Below, one piece after another: positions 20,805 to 32,133 of a DNA stretch of 64,000 nucleotides. Source of the stretch: Blakeslea trispora (lineage: Eukaryota; Mucoromycota; Mucoromycetes; Mucorales; Choanephoraceae). The notes under the pieces were generated by a model. That model ran no database searches. It saw only the letters and a program-made list of their open reading frames with translations, and was not told where the DNA came from. The DNA lies in contig JAIWNE010000111.1 in NCBI GenBank assembly GCA_025331445.1, forward strand, positions 48,551-112,550, read 5' to 3'. How positions within the stretch are numbered: the stretch's first letter is position 1; the number at the start of each line of letters is the position of its first letter. The translations under genes were made by a program, and so were the position numbers.

Positions 20805-23297
20805 AGAATACGCGTTTGTATAGAATGCAATCAAACAATACCTGAAAAGAAATTCAGAAAGCATGTTAGGGATCATGAACTACTTGAGCGACAGCGAGGA
20901 CTCAGTGAGATCTAAGCTAGAATTTCAAAAAGTAGACTAAGCGCAAGTGATGGAAGGGCTGCTGTCAGAACCAGCACTCCTTCTGTTGTGCAAGAAACAG
21001 AATCGGTGGACATGAGTTCGAGAGGAGAGCAGCGGTGCGATGATTTGGATGAAATTGAGAGCATTGCCAGCTTCAATTTCGATAGTAGTCCTATGAACAT
21101 TGGTGAAATAGAAAACGAAGAAAATTTAGTTGAAGAAGAAAACGATGAGTCTGTTGTAATCGAAAACTTTTCCGAAGACTTGTTAAATTTTCGCAAGACA
21201 ATTCAAACTCCTGTAAAAATCCTGCAAGCAAATGATAAAAGTCGCTTCAAAAAGCTCCCAATTCACTCTCAAAAGAGCATTGAATTCAATCGTTTACTCA
21301 AGTCTTTCAACACAACCAAAGCAGCAAAAGAGGAGATAATTAAATGGGTTTATGGCTTCATTGCTAATCATACAGAAAGTACTGTCAATCTTGAATGATT
21401 TATATTTTATATTTATGAATTTGTTGACTTAACCTTTACTCTAGGTGATATACAGCTTCTAAGCCCCTATCGCTGTGACAAGCTTGAGAAAGAGCGGTTA
21501 ACACCCGTTAGCTTAAAAGAATATAAAATGTGCAAGAATGGGTGCAAGATGTATTTTGATACTGATGATTTCACCATATGTACCAATCCCAAATGTTTGC
21601 TTCCTCGTACTGTTGATAACTTAGCACCAATCAAATAGCTCCCTTTAGCTGTCCAATTAGGGCATTTCTTGGAATCTAAGTAAAACAGGGATAAAAATTC
21701 ATAAGCTCAAAACAACATTTGTAGCATTTACTGACGTCAGCAAAACCCCACTTTAAATAAGATACAAGACTTCTTTGATGGTGAATTCTTTTAACAGAGA
21801 AAAGATTTCACGAAAGATGTACATCTGCTATATATGCCTCTTTATATCGATCGTTTTAAATCCATATAAGCGCGGTGGCTCTAACTGACAATGGTTATGC
21901 TCACTCTTACAAACCTTCCACCAGAGATGAGGTAAATTACATTAAATATAGTACTTAAAATTTGTTATTTTAAACAATATGGTTGACTATTGTGTAGATT
22001 CAAAGAAGAAAATACATTTGTTGTTACAGTTTTACCGGGTCCTAAGAAACCTTGTGAATTGTTCGGCTTTCTTTTTCCATTGATCAAAGACTTGATGGTG
22101 TTGGAGTCTAAAGGGCTTGTGGTTGAGACTTTTTCTGGTGAACAATTTTAATATCAGGTTGTTATGTCGACAGTAATAGGCGATTTACCAGCTATTGCCG
22201 AGATTGCAGGTCACCATAGTCATAGCAGCTATACTGGTTGTCGAATTTGTCTACCACTGGCACCTATAAGCGTGGAATGTATTTTCCCACACATTGACGA
22301 GTTTGGAGAGATTTGCCAGCATGCCATAAAACAGATTGATGAATACAAAGCCTTAATACTAGCAACACAAATGAGGTAAGTTTGATCTAAGCATTGCAAC
22401 AACATGTATCATGGTATGTATATGTGCAACATTGCTTACCAGCATATTTTAGACATCCACTGGCATCAAACGTGTATCGCCTTTCACACTGTTGGACAGC
22501 TTTCATGGTGCTGCATTCTGGGGTCTAGATGAAATGCATCTATGGGGGCAAAATATTGGCAAGCAAATCTGGTCATTTGCAACTGACGATGGACAAAAGT
22601 ATGGCAAGAATAACCCATTCTTTCTTCGAAACAAGTATCGTCAGTAAATGAGTGCATCTCTTTGAACGCCAAAGATATCAATCCTCGAAGCAGTTTGGAT
22701 GGTGAGCTCGTAGGTAAGCTATTTATTTTTTCTCTCGTCCCTGAATCGTGCAAAACTAATGTCTTTTTAACAGATATGCCACAAAAATCAGGCTTTGCTC
22801 GTGCTGTAGATATCATTGACTTTCTGTTGCATGTTGTTCCAACAGTATATGTTGAAGCCTTGGAAAATCAACAAGCAGATACAGACCAAATGATTCTCAG
22901 AAAACGGCAACTGGGCAAGGTCGTCAGCCCTGGTGATTATGTTGAAGAAGAAGCAACCCAAGAAGTATGCCTTGCACTGAAATCCGTATCAAAAGCCTGT
23001 CGTATAACCCAGAAGTACTCTATAACAAACGAAGATTTGGAGGAATACAAAAGGTAGGTTTTTACTATAAGAGTGTAATTTACAGATATATTTGAATTAA
23101 CTATTGAAAACCGTCAAAACTTTAGCTTAATGATCACTGGCACAGAGGTTGTGGATGATTCATATTGAGTGGAAGCGTTCACCATCAGACGAACATCTTA
23201 CTTTTGCATTCCATGATTATCTAAGCTTCTGGACCGCCAGTATTTTAGGCAAGACCAGTTAGATAAGAATGATTTGGCAAGTTGAAGCAACAAATTA
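20805..23297 (+). pseudogene. Transposase no. 2, mirror copy in right arm, decayed
   Basis: The same exons as 17269-19741 in the same order on the plus strand: a CIECNQTIPEKKFRKHVRDH start (with a TAG just upstream of it), the acidic region at 20988-21398, the CKNGCKM block near 21540, GDLPAIAEIAGHHSHSSY at 22164-22379 and the NAKDINPRSSLDG region at 22662-23057. It carries more stops and small gaps than the left arm. The GCRIC block is altered and the ISYAQN region is frame-shifted. The C-terminal exon reaches the Tc1/IS630-like inverted repeat at 23298, as in the left arm, so the nested insertion preceded the inverted duplication. Confidence 0.8.
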
Positions 23298-24697
23298 GAG
23301 TGCGTCCAGTTTGTGATCGCCGTTGTTTGGTGGTGAAAATTCTTGGTACTTTTGGAGCAAAATAGTAACTATTTTTTGCAGACAAAATCAGAAAGTGAGG
23401 CCGACAATCTGTTTAAAATTTACTTCTCTATCGATCCTCGGCCTTCTTTTCTTTATATCTTGTCTCTATCTCAAGTTATTTTTTTTTCACTTCAACCTAA
23501 AAGTTCCTCTGAGGTCTAATTATGAGCACACATAAGTTTCAACTGATTATATAGTAGTTAGTGTTACACAAACAGACTCCGAAATATCGAAATGGTAGTT
23601 TGTGCTACATTGTCAGTCAGAATCCTAGTGTATTAAAATTGTTTCATAGAACCTTCTGTCTGTTCCTTTCTCGCAAAGTTTAATATGGGTCGTTCTAGCA
23701 AAAATCCTCAGAAGCTTAAGTGGTTCAACCAAGACAGACATATTCAAAAGTTGAAACTGAAAAAGCATTGGTGTGGAATCAAGTGTCTTTTGAGTTGTGC
23801 AATTTAATTTAAGATAGAACAATGAGATCAAAAATGAAGGCGTCTCTTCTATCGACGATACTTCGTTCGATTAAGAAGACAACAATAACTTTGATTATCC
23901 TGCTATTCAATCATGTTTCGACTTTGAATTTATCTCAGAGTAATGGCGAAGAAAGTTTAGAGATCGAATTAGAAATGTTAGACAACATTGAAGATCAGAA
24001 TACAAAGTGTTTGCATGACACTTTGAAATGGAACAACAACAACCCAGAAATCAAGAGGAAAAAAAACATGCAAGAACTTTTCAATTGTCCTACAGAGCGT
24101 TTAGAAAAAGAAAGCGAAAAAATAGGATGATGGCAGAAGGCTCATCAAAATTATCTGATTATTTTCAAATTTTCAAGGAACAGTCTGCTGAATTCAAAGC
24201 CGATGAAGAAGAAGAGGAAGTAGAAGAAGCTGACGTCCTGGATATCTCCAGTGCTATCGGTAAGCTTAGTAAGTTGCCGAAGTAAGTTGCAAACTCTCGA
24301 GTTGTCCAAACTTTGCACGGCCATTATGATACCTTTCGTTATCAAGCTGTTCTTATCTATCTCAAGCGCATCAAAGATGGAAGAGGTGCCATGAAGGCAA
24401 GCCAAGATGCAGCATCTATAACCTGGTTGTCCCCATGCGAGTCTTATCGCACAAAGAGTATTCGCATGTGGACTAAAGCTTTTCTTAAGACTGGAGATAT
24501 CCCTGTCGGAAGACAAGGCAAGTTCGCTAAGCGAGTGTCTTTGTTGTCAGATAAAGACATCAATCAGAGATGCCTTGACTGTTAAGAAAAAGAAAGCCCA
24601 ATCAGCGATCAACAAGAGGCTTAGTTGGCCATGTGGGAAAACTGATTCTGCCTGATGTTTTGAGCGAAGGTTTGATAAGTGAAGAGCTAGGAAACAA
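23298..24697 (+). pseudogene. Tc1/IS630-like element, truncated mirror copy
   Basis: Begins with the same terminal repeat (GAGTGCGTCC..., one substitution) after TA. It includes the 5' untranslated part, an ATG exon near 23684 (MGRSSKNPQKL) and the middle exon with MLDNIEDQNTKCLHDTLK and HGHYDTFRYQAVL. Frame breaks occur near 24060 and 24280, and a TAA ends the 24313-24585 segment. The catalytic region is missing because the copy stops at 24697. Confidence 0.85.
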
Positions 24698-25257
24698 CAC
24701 CACAGCGCAGAGGAGTTTCAAAAACCCAGATAATGAGTCTAGTATAGAATAAGTGAGTTTCGAATTACTTTACTTCTGAAGGTTAGCAATACAGAGAGAG
24801 TAGATGATGAAAGGGAAGGTTTTTTTGTTGAAATTTGATATAGAGGGTAAAGGGATGTTAATTTTCAAGTTTGAAGCTGATCCGAGGAGGTGGTTTGATC
24901 TCGTTTTTTTTTGCATGTCAAAGGCCATAAAATAAGTAGAAAGATTAAGAAAAATAATCTGTGGGAAAGAGATTTGACTGAAAAGGGAAAAAAATAGCAG
25001 TGAAATTGGAGAGATAACAAGATGGTGGGTCATTTTCAGATTTTATGCAAAAAATATTTACAAAAATCGTAAAGGGGGGTTAGGCCAAATGAGATGAAAC
25101 AATCTGTTTAAAAAATAGAGAGTATGCATGCAAGTTTGTTTAAAAGGTAAAGAAGAAGTAAAAAAAAAGGTGATTTCTTGAGGTTAACTTAAATATTTCA
25201 TAAGAAAAAGGTGGCAGGCTGAAAGAGAAGAAAAAGAAGCATAAGCCATTTCCTCTT

Positions 25258-25350
25258 TTAAACACGGGAATACAAAATAAGTCATATGATTGCTTAATCT
25301 TTCTTTTTTATTGGTCAGCGAAAATAATTTAATAAAATTTCTGATATCAC
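25258..25350 (+). repeat. DIRS inverted terminal repeat, left
   Basis: Carries ATAAGTCATATGATTGCTTA and TTATTGGTCAGCGAAAATAA, the reverse complement of 29360-29460 with few changes. Confidence 0.85.
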
Positions 25351-25477
25351 ATGTAGTAATTGATCTTTTTTGAGTAAAGTATAGAAACAATAAGAGAATA
25401 TAAAGGGTAAAAGAAAAGGGTGGGTGCGAAATCATATGATTTATCTTGTATTCTCGTGTCTAATAGAGGAATTCATG

Positions 25478-25550
25478 TGACGAATGAAATTCTTCTAGAA
25501 TTGAATGAGACACTCGAATACAAAATAAGTCATATGATTGCTAATCTAGA
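25478..25550 (+). repeat. DIRS internal complementary region
   Basis: Contains GTGACGAATGAAATTCTTCT followed by AGACACTCGAATACAAAATA, which is the reverse complement of the outermost right end (29455-29506), and then overlaps in sequence with the left end repeat. In DIRS elements such an internal block is used to join the ends of the cDNA into a circle. Confidence 0.8.
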
Positions 25551-26760
25551 GTAACAAGAGTGCTGGTAAAGTCAAAATCTGACAAAAGTTCCCTACGATA
25601 ATGATTTTTGAAGGTAGAGGAATTCGACCAGTTACCCATAGTGACTACATCGTCTTTAGGAATACCAGAGGCAAGAGCCAAGGAGGAGGCGATAAATCGC
25701 AGACTAACCCGAGGTTCAGAGGTTGATCGGCGTAAAGTCTAGAAATCCATCTCTGAATAGCACTGGCTTGAAGAGGTCGATTCGGAGAAATGGAATTGAC
25801 GAAGAGGCTAAGAGAAGAACAGACAGGATAATGTTGAGCATACACAAGAAAAGTTTGCAGAGGGCAAAGAGTAGTTGAGTTGGTATGAGCACGCACTTTG
25901 AATGATTTAATGATTCTACGACCCTGACGTTTCTTTTCGGGACAATGAACCTCAAGGCACAAGAAGGCGAGATCAGGAGACACCCGAACGGAATCAAGCG
26001 GAATACGTTGAAAGTCTGACGGGCGAAAAAAACATGTAACTCCCAGTAGGAAGGCTAGTTTTCCTTGAAGAGAAGTTAAGCTGATAGAAGTGTTGTCTAA
26101 ACTCGATAAATAATGAAAAGTAGGTTGTAAGTCAGTTGCTTGTCTGTGCAATCGGATAGGAGGTGCTCGAGCTGTTAAGTTAGCAATAAATTTGTTCAAG
26201 TAAGGATTGTCACGAAGGTAACTAGGATTTTGATGTAATTGACTGACGGCAGAACGAAAAAGTTGAAGTGCGGTTACTGCATAGTTATGAGTTGATTTCA
26301 TAGCACTTAAAAAGTTGATTAGATCAATGGGAGAAAAATTGGTGTCAGAAATGTTGTTATCAGATGCCCATTTAAGAAATAAAATTTGACCGCGTCGATA
26401 TGAACGGTTAGTGCTAGAATCTTGTAGAGTATGTTGGGTTAGAAGTTGTTGAGCGTCTGAGTTTAAAGCAGTATGTTGGTATTGAGTGTTGAGAATTTCC
26501 ACACGGCGAGTTTCCAATTGTAATTTGCCGTCGTTGGCCATATTGCTGCTGGTGAAGGTAGTGTGATCGATGTGGTTGGGTGGAGGAGAATTGGTGGTGC
26601 TACACTCAATGTCTGTAGGACAGGAAACCAAATTGCTGTTTTCCAGTGTGGAGTCACCATCGTCCCCAAAGGTAATTGCTCCTGAATAATTTTGTGCAGG
26701 CATCGTGTTATCAGGTTCCACGGTGGGTTGAGGTACGGGAAGCGAAATTGATTTCAAGGA
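25541..26760 (-). pseudogene. DIRS tyrosine recombinase
   Basis: This part of a long open frame starts near MPAQNYSG and includes a SAM-like helical region (SYRRGQILFLKWASDN, NYAVTALQLFRSAVSQL). The catalytic domain has the first arginine in VTCFFRPSDFQRI. The C-terminal catalytic block, IASSLALASGIPKDD then GNWSNSSTFKNHYRRE with the nucleophilic tyrosine, lies in the neighbouring frame after a one-base shift near 25715. It ends at a TAG at 25541, inside the internal complementary region. The enzyme would integrate the circular DNA product of reverse transcription. One frameshift makes this copy probably inactive. Confidence 0.85.
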
Positions 26761-28195
26761 ATTATGAATGCGTCGGTGGCAAGACTGTCCGGGTCTGGGA
26801 GCCAAGACACGTAGTTTTTTACTCGGTGAGTGGTTTGATCCGCAAAAAGATCTACGTCGTTTGTTCCCCAGTGTTGTTGAAGTTGATGAAAGATCGGGCG
26901 TCGAAGCATCCAGCTGTTCTTCTGATAAGGTCGTCTCGACTCGAAATCCGCAATTTTGTTGGAAATTCCCTGTACATAAGTGGACTGAATAGTTATTCCT
27001 CTCTTCAAAAACCATTTCCACAGTTTGGTTGCTAATTCCATAAGTGGTAGTGATCTCGTCCCGCCCTGTTTGTTCATGTAGGTCATGGACGTGATGTTGT
27101 CCGTGTGAATCATGACTCTCATGTGGTGTAGGTGCGGAAAAGAGCGTAAGGCAAGAAAGGCCGCTTTCAGCTCTCTCCAATTGATGGACATTCGAGCTTC
27201 TTGGTGCGTCCAGTGTCCTTGTGCAGTGAGAGGTGGTTGATTCGGTAGATCCAGGCTGCATCCCCAGCCTGTGTTGCTGGCATCCACATAGATCGTTTGT
27301 TGAAGCGTCTGTAGAAGGATGCTCTTCCCGTTCCATAGTTGTAAATTCCGTTGCCTCCAACGAAGTTCCATGAGACATGCTACCGGAAGTGGTTGTTTCT
27401 TGTCCCAGTCGGCTAGGGATTGGACCGATTTGTTCTTCATTTGCAATAGATGTTGTGTATATAGGTGAGCAGGGAGAAGAGCAAACGTCGCTGATTGGAT
27501 CCTCATTGTGAGACTGTGAATTGTCCGTGCAGATTGGAGAGGGTCCTTCAGGATCTGTTGTATGCTTTTCCGAAGGTTTCGAATCTTGGTTCACGGCAGC
27601 TGAGCTGTCATATTGGTGGTATTTAAGGAGAAGCCGAGATGATCGAGCTGTTGAGTTGGAAATAAAGTCAATTTCTTCTCGTTTACGATCCAACCTTGTT
27701 GTTGCAATTTGTGAAATACATATTGTGTCTGTTGATGAGCTTGTTGGAAAGTGTCTGCAACCAATATCCAATCGTCGAGGTAGGCACTCATACGAATATT
27801 CTGTTGACGAGCCCATTCGAGAATTGGTTTTGGTGATTTTTGTGAAGAGCCAAGATATGAGGGATAAGCCAAAGGGTGTGGTTTTGAATTGATAGGTGGT
27901 GTAGTTCCAACGAAAACGAAGGAAGCGACGAGAAGAAGGGCGGACAGGTATCTGAAGAAATGCATCGGAAAGGTCGATGAAAGTCATCCAGTTGTTGGCT
28001 TTGATGGTACGGGTCACTTCCTGGAGAGTTTCCATTTTGAAGAGAGGCGCCGTAACATATGAGGTGAGTTTTTTAAGGTTGAAGACCGGTCGGCGACCAC
28101 CATTCTTCTTGGGGATTACAAAGAGTGGACTGTAGAACCTCGGTATCGTTAGTTGTTATTGTTGAGAAACGACTTCTATTGCTCCTTTCTGCAAT
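26754..28195 (-). pseudogene. DIRS reverse transcriptase and RNase H
   Basis: The first RT blocks read FYSPLFVIPKKNGGRRPVFN and TFIDLSDAFLQIPV in one frame. At an AAAA run near 27828 the homology moves one base to KPILEWARQQNIR and the catalytic box MSAYLDDWILVA (YLDD). RNase H follows with VDASNTGWG, INWRELKAAF, HTDNITSMTYMNKQGG and GISNKIADFESR, so all four acidic residues are present. In-frame stops are seen near 27590 (TAQLP*TKIRN) and at two places upstream of the first RT block (about 28150 and 28200). These enzymes copy the element RNA into DNA and remove the RNA strand. Confidence 0.87.
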
Positions 28196-28403
28196 AGAGA
28201 GTGTATTTATTGTTGCAGGAGTTGTTTTTGGTCGAGGTTGTACGGAATCATGGGTTACGGGTTGTTGGTGAGAGAAGGTGGAGTGTGAAATGGAATTATA
28301 AAGCCGGATTGAATTGTTTTGAGAAGTAAGTTTGACATAGAAAGAGTTGTCCATTGTGAAAAGAACCGGCTTAGCCGGCCGCCTACAAGAGGCGACGATG
28401 AAT

Positions 28404-29168
28404 CTACTGTTGTTGTTGTGGTTGGCGGAAGGGATTGGTGTTCCTTCTGTCGGTGTGGATGTCGGATTTGTTAAATTTGTTGTAAGTGGGTTTGCTGAAC
28501 TTGTTGCTTTGAGTGTTGTGTGTGTTGTAACCGCCCTGCTGAGAGGACGGACCGATCCGAAAAAACTGCTGAGGTTGAGTAGTGTGGGAAAAATGGGTTT
28601 GATTAGTGTTAACTTGAGGTCGTTGATCAAATCTAGAGGCTTTTTGCACGTTTTGCAAGGTGATGGTTTGTTGTGCCAAAGCCGCCTGAAAATTGTCGAC
28701 AGGCATAATGTAAGTATGCTGTGACGACGGGTCAGTAGAAGAGAAACAAGGGTTAATAGCTTGGAAAGCAATTGTCTTTCGCATTTCCGTCATGTCAGAG
28801 GTCAAGTTTAACAGTAAAGAACGACAGTCGTTAAGCATATGTAAGTAACGTTGAACGTTAGGATTGGTATTGTCGTTACTAAGTTCCAAGGCCAATCCAT
28901 CCAAAGGTCTGAATGTGGCCAAAGCGAGGTACTGTAACCGTTTTAAAGAACGATCCTGCTTCTTGAGATGGGGTTTCATGGCACGAGCTGCGAGAGGGAC
29001 GGTATCAGGATGTTGATAATCCATATCCTTCTGCCCAGGATACTGTTCGATGATCACTTTACGTTTGTCATCGGTTAAAGTGTTCGTGGTGAACAAAGGC
29101 TGATTGAATTGCATTATTTCAGATAAAAGGGGCGAAGGTTTCCAGGTGTAATCAGGACGAATGTCCAA
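28404..29168 (-). CDS. DIRS ORF1 (Gag-like)
   Basis: A 254-codon open frame, 5'-most in the element, at the position of the gag-like ORF of DIRS elements. The central part is helix-rich (RYLHMLNDCRSLLLNL, LKRLQYLALATFRPLDG). The C-terminal third is Gln/Asn/Ser-rich and basic (SQQGGYNTHNTQSNKF) and ends in QPQQQQ. The first codon counted here may not be the true start; the frame remains open to about 29223, where a TAA closes a Gln-repeat tract. No zinc knuckle is visible. Identity rests on position and composition, not on a domain. Confidence 0.65.
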   Translation of the reverse strand: MDIRPDYTWKPSPLLSEIMQFNQPLFTTNTLTDDKRKVIIEQYPGQKDMDYQHPDTVPLAARAMKPHLKKQDRSLKRLQYLALATFRPLDGLALELSNDNTNPNVQRYLHMLNDCRSLLLNLTSDMTEMRKTIAFQAINPCFSSTDPSSQHTYIMPVDNFQAALAQQTITLQNVQKASRFDQRPQVNTNQTHFSHTTQPQQFFRIGPSSQQGGYNTHNTQSNKFSKPTYNKFNKSDIHTDRRNTNPFRQPQQQQ

Positions 29169-29359
29169 GAAGTGAAGTTGAGAGATCAGTTGTTCTTCCT
29201 CGATTTGCTGTTGCTGTTGTTGTTAATTTGAGGGCTCTGCTGAAAGTTGAGCATTGGTTTGAGTGAGGAGTAATTGTTTAAGGCGATTGATTTGTGCCTG
29301 TTGATTGGCGAGCAGTTGTTCAAGTTGTTCGGAACTCATTTATATGGTACTGACCAGCG

Positions 29360-29506
29360 AAAAAGAAGATCAATTGCTATATGTTATATCAGAAATTTTA
29401 TTATATTATTTTCGCTGACCAATAAAAAAGAAAGATTAAGCAATCATATGACTTATTTTGTATTCGAGTGTCTCATTCAATTCTAAAAGAATTTCATTCG
29501 TCACTT
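29360..29506 (-). repeat. DIRS inverted terminal repeat, right
   Basis: Complement of the left repeat plus about 45 additional outer bases that are found again only in the internal complementary region. That asymmetry is characteristic of DIRS ends. Confidence 0.85.
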
Positions 29507-29513
29507 GAATGGA

Positions 29514-32130
29514 GTTATACAGCCAAAGATCAAACAGCCAATTTTTAAATTTTTATGTAATCACAACAAAATGTGAAAAGTTAAAGAAGTATACAAAATG
29601 GTCATGAAATCAAATAATAAGGATAAAGGAAGGTATGAGTGTTCTTTTTTTAAATTTCCATTACAGTAATACAAGAAAGTTACGATCATGACTGAATGTT
29701 GAACTTGAGATCTCTCATCACCATCTCAAAAACAACATGAGCAAATGAAGAAGTGCCCATTACTGCTGTAGGTGTCTATAAAGCATATAATATCTAATAA
29801 ATTGAATAGCAGGTATTCTAACAGATAAACAAATAAAAAAACTGTTATCATCTCTGTATAAAGTAAGATTGAATAGGGTGGTTAGACTCAAGTTGCCATT
29901 AATGAGTGTAAATAAAGCATAAATAAGATGGAAAAGTCAGATACAGGTGTGAGACTAGGAGTGAGAAGTTAGAAGGACCTCTGAAAAGGAAGCAAGGAAT
30001 AAATGTAAACTGAAAGGTAGTAAAAGGAAAACAAATAAAAAGAAAAGTGATTTTAATTCCTACCAAATCGCTATATTTTTCTCAGCTAATGTCTTTTACT
30101 AAATAAGAATGAAATGTTTAATATTCTCATTTAAAATTGTTGATTTTAAACATTAGAACTCAATTTTGAGAATAGGCAAATCAACAGTATGAACAAACAT
30201 TTACAGAAACTCTGATATAGGCTGTCATATAATTACATTCTCAATATAGAAATTAAATAAAATTACTTTTATCTCTCCTCTTCAATCATAAGAACCTATT
30301 CTATCTCCCCTGGAGAATTTAAAGCATTGGATTTAATGATGAAATAGAATGCCTGGTTGAGAAGTCATAAAAAGGAAAAAAGAAATTGATTGTAGGACCT
30401 AAAAAAGTGATCCATTAACTTCTTTTATAAAGACCATCGATAGTTGCACATATTCATTGTAATAAAAATATCATCAACAGATTTTAATACTTATGGTCAA
30501 TGCTAACAACAAACCAAAATTCGCTTTCTAGATAAATTCATCATAACTAGTCTTTATTTCTCATTTACTTAAAAAATTCAACACGTTTACGATGCAATCT
30601 ACTGTATGAATACCTTTCAAAATAATCTAATACTCTCTGAAAAACCTTTGATCATCCAAAATGTTTGCTGTTGATATGTAAGTTGATTTGAATTTATTGG
30701 CGAAGATGTTTTTGATGTTGGTGGTTTGTTTCGACTCAAACTGATAACTCCTACTAATAGCTTTACCTTTGAATTATATTTTGTCATTGATAGTATTGGT
30801 ATCAAGTAAATCAGATTTAAATTCGACCAGATATAGTTGTTTGAATAGGAAAGGTATTGTATTCAATAAAATCAGATGAAAAAAGACTGCTATCCCAAGC
30901 AGAAGGTGTAGATTGTATGTGTTGCCTTATTCAATCAGCTATGATGATAACCTTATACTCCTTTTAAAGATCTGTATGTGAGTCAAATATTAATTATGGA
31001 TAATGGAGAATTATCTTACCCTACTTTAAACATCCATAAAGCTTCATTACAAAATCATCATTTAATAGTGTGTCTAATAAAATATCCGTTATTATAAACT
31101 ATTAGATTATAAATTCATATATAATAGCCTCGAGATGCTTACCTTGGCTCCTGTCAAGCGCAATTAAACAGTTTTTATCTTCAAGTAAACATTTCTATTA
31201 CTAATAGGTTGGAGAATAGTGCAATGATTAATTTGTTTTTAAATGGTATGATGAGAGCGTGTTTAAGCAGCTGCGATTGTCTTTTATGTGATAGTAAGAT
31301 GAGTGGCTGTATGGTAAAGATATAAGCGGACCGAATCGATCGTAAATAAACCATGGAAAATAAGCCGCTTTCTATATAAATGAGAGACTCTATCAGTTAG
31401 CGATCGTGTCGAATGACTGGAGTAAATCACCTCAGACTAGAAAGAAAATACTGTCGAGATTCAGGAAAAAAAAAGGGGCGTAGCATTTAATGAAGTGAAG
31501 GAAAAAAAAAGTTGAGACAAAAAAAAGAAACAGAATAGATGAAAAAAGGGAGAGAGTAATGACACCCCCGAGTAATTACAGCAAGTAGAAAATGTATAAA
31601 CATTTAATTAAAAATGCTGACTCCTATGAGCATATATTAGCTTTCTCGCTGCTCGTCAGTTCTGCATGTCGACATCTCAAACTTACATGAACTTGCAATA
31701 TGGTAGTTTATCTCAGAAAAGGTTGACAAAAAAATAAAACAAATAAATAAATAAAAGGCACTTACAAATACCTTAGGAATTCATTGCTTAATTGATAAAA
31801 GTTGAAAATCTGTGATGCAATTGACCAGTTTTCAAAGAAATATTAAAAAAGGGATACCTTTAAATCAAAAAGATACATATTTGATACTAAATTTTGCTAC
31901 CCAAGACGATATACAATAGAGATAAGAGTTTGATGGTATTTAAGTGCTTATTAAAAAGCATTCGTTTGCGGATAAAGCTATTTGATACTCTCATAATGAA
32001 CTATACAAATGTTCATGGCTCAAATTGTGATTTATAAAAAATGTTGTTTGAAAACGTTTAATTTTCCTATCTATTTCTTTATACATGTATAGTTGAAGTG
32101 AAGTAGACATTCTCATAAAGTAGTATTGTA
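29514..32130. other. Gene-free remainder of non-coding repeat copy 1
   Basis: AT-rich, with only spurious short frames. It aligns with 48508-52130 apart from the insertions in copy 2. Nothing else recognised. Confidence 0.65.
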
Positions 32131-32133
32131 CCA

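Larger units (their letters stand above)
20326..24697 (-). repeat. Giant palindrome, right arm
   Basis: Mirror image of 15862-20207. It ends abruptly where the non-coding repeat begins (CACCACAGCG at 24698), in the middle of the Tc1/IS630-like transposase gene. The mirrored left arm continues beyond this point as an uninterrupted gene. So the right arm was truncated, or the junction is the original breakpoint. Confidence 0.9.
25251..29513 (-). mobile_element. DIRS-like tyrosine-recombinase retrotransposon
   Basis: The boundaries come from comparison with repeat copy 2, where GCCATT runs almost directly into TTATACAGCC. Minus-strand gene order is gag-like ORF, reverse transcriptase, RNase H, tyrosine recombinase. 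Ends are inverted repeats (about 25258-25350 against 29360-29480) and an internal block near 25478-25545 repeats the outer end sequence. That split arrangement is typical of DIRS elements, and no target duplication is seen, as expected for recombinase-mediated insertion. Confidence 0.9.
24698..32130. repeat. Non-coding interspersed repeat, copy 1 (contains a DIRS element)
   Basis: Starts CACCACAGCGCAGAGG and ends TAGTATTGTA. It aligns with 47951-52130 in the same order and orientation, apart from insertions: copy 1 carries the DIRS element 25251-29513. Outside that insertion (24698-25250 and 29514-32130) I find no open frame longer than about 60 codons with any motif. Length without the insertion is about 3.2 kb. 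No terminal repeats, direct or inverted, were recognised, so its class is unknown. Confidence 0.75.

Noticed and set aside
29360..29486. Plus-strand frame across the right end of the DIRS element
   Set aside because: It spans the inverted terminal repeat and has no homology.
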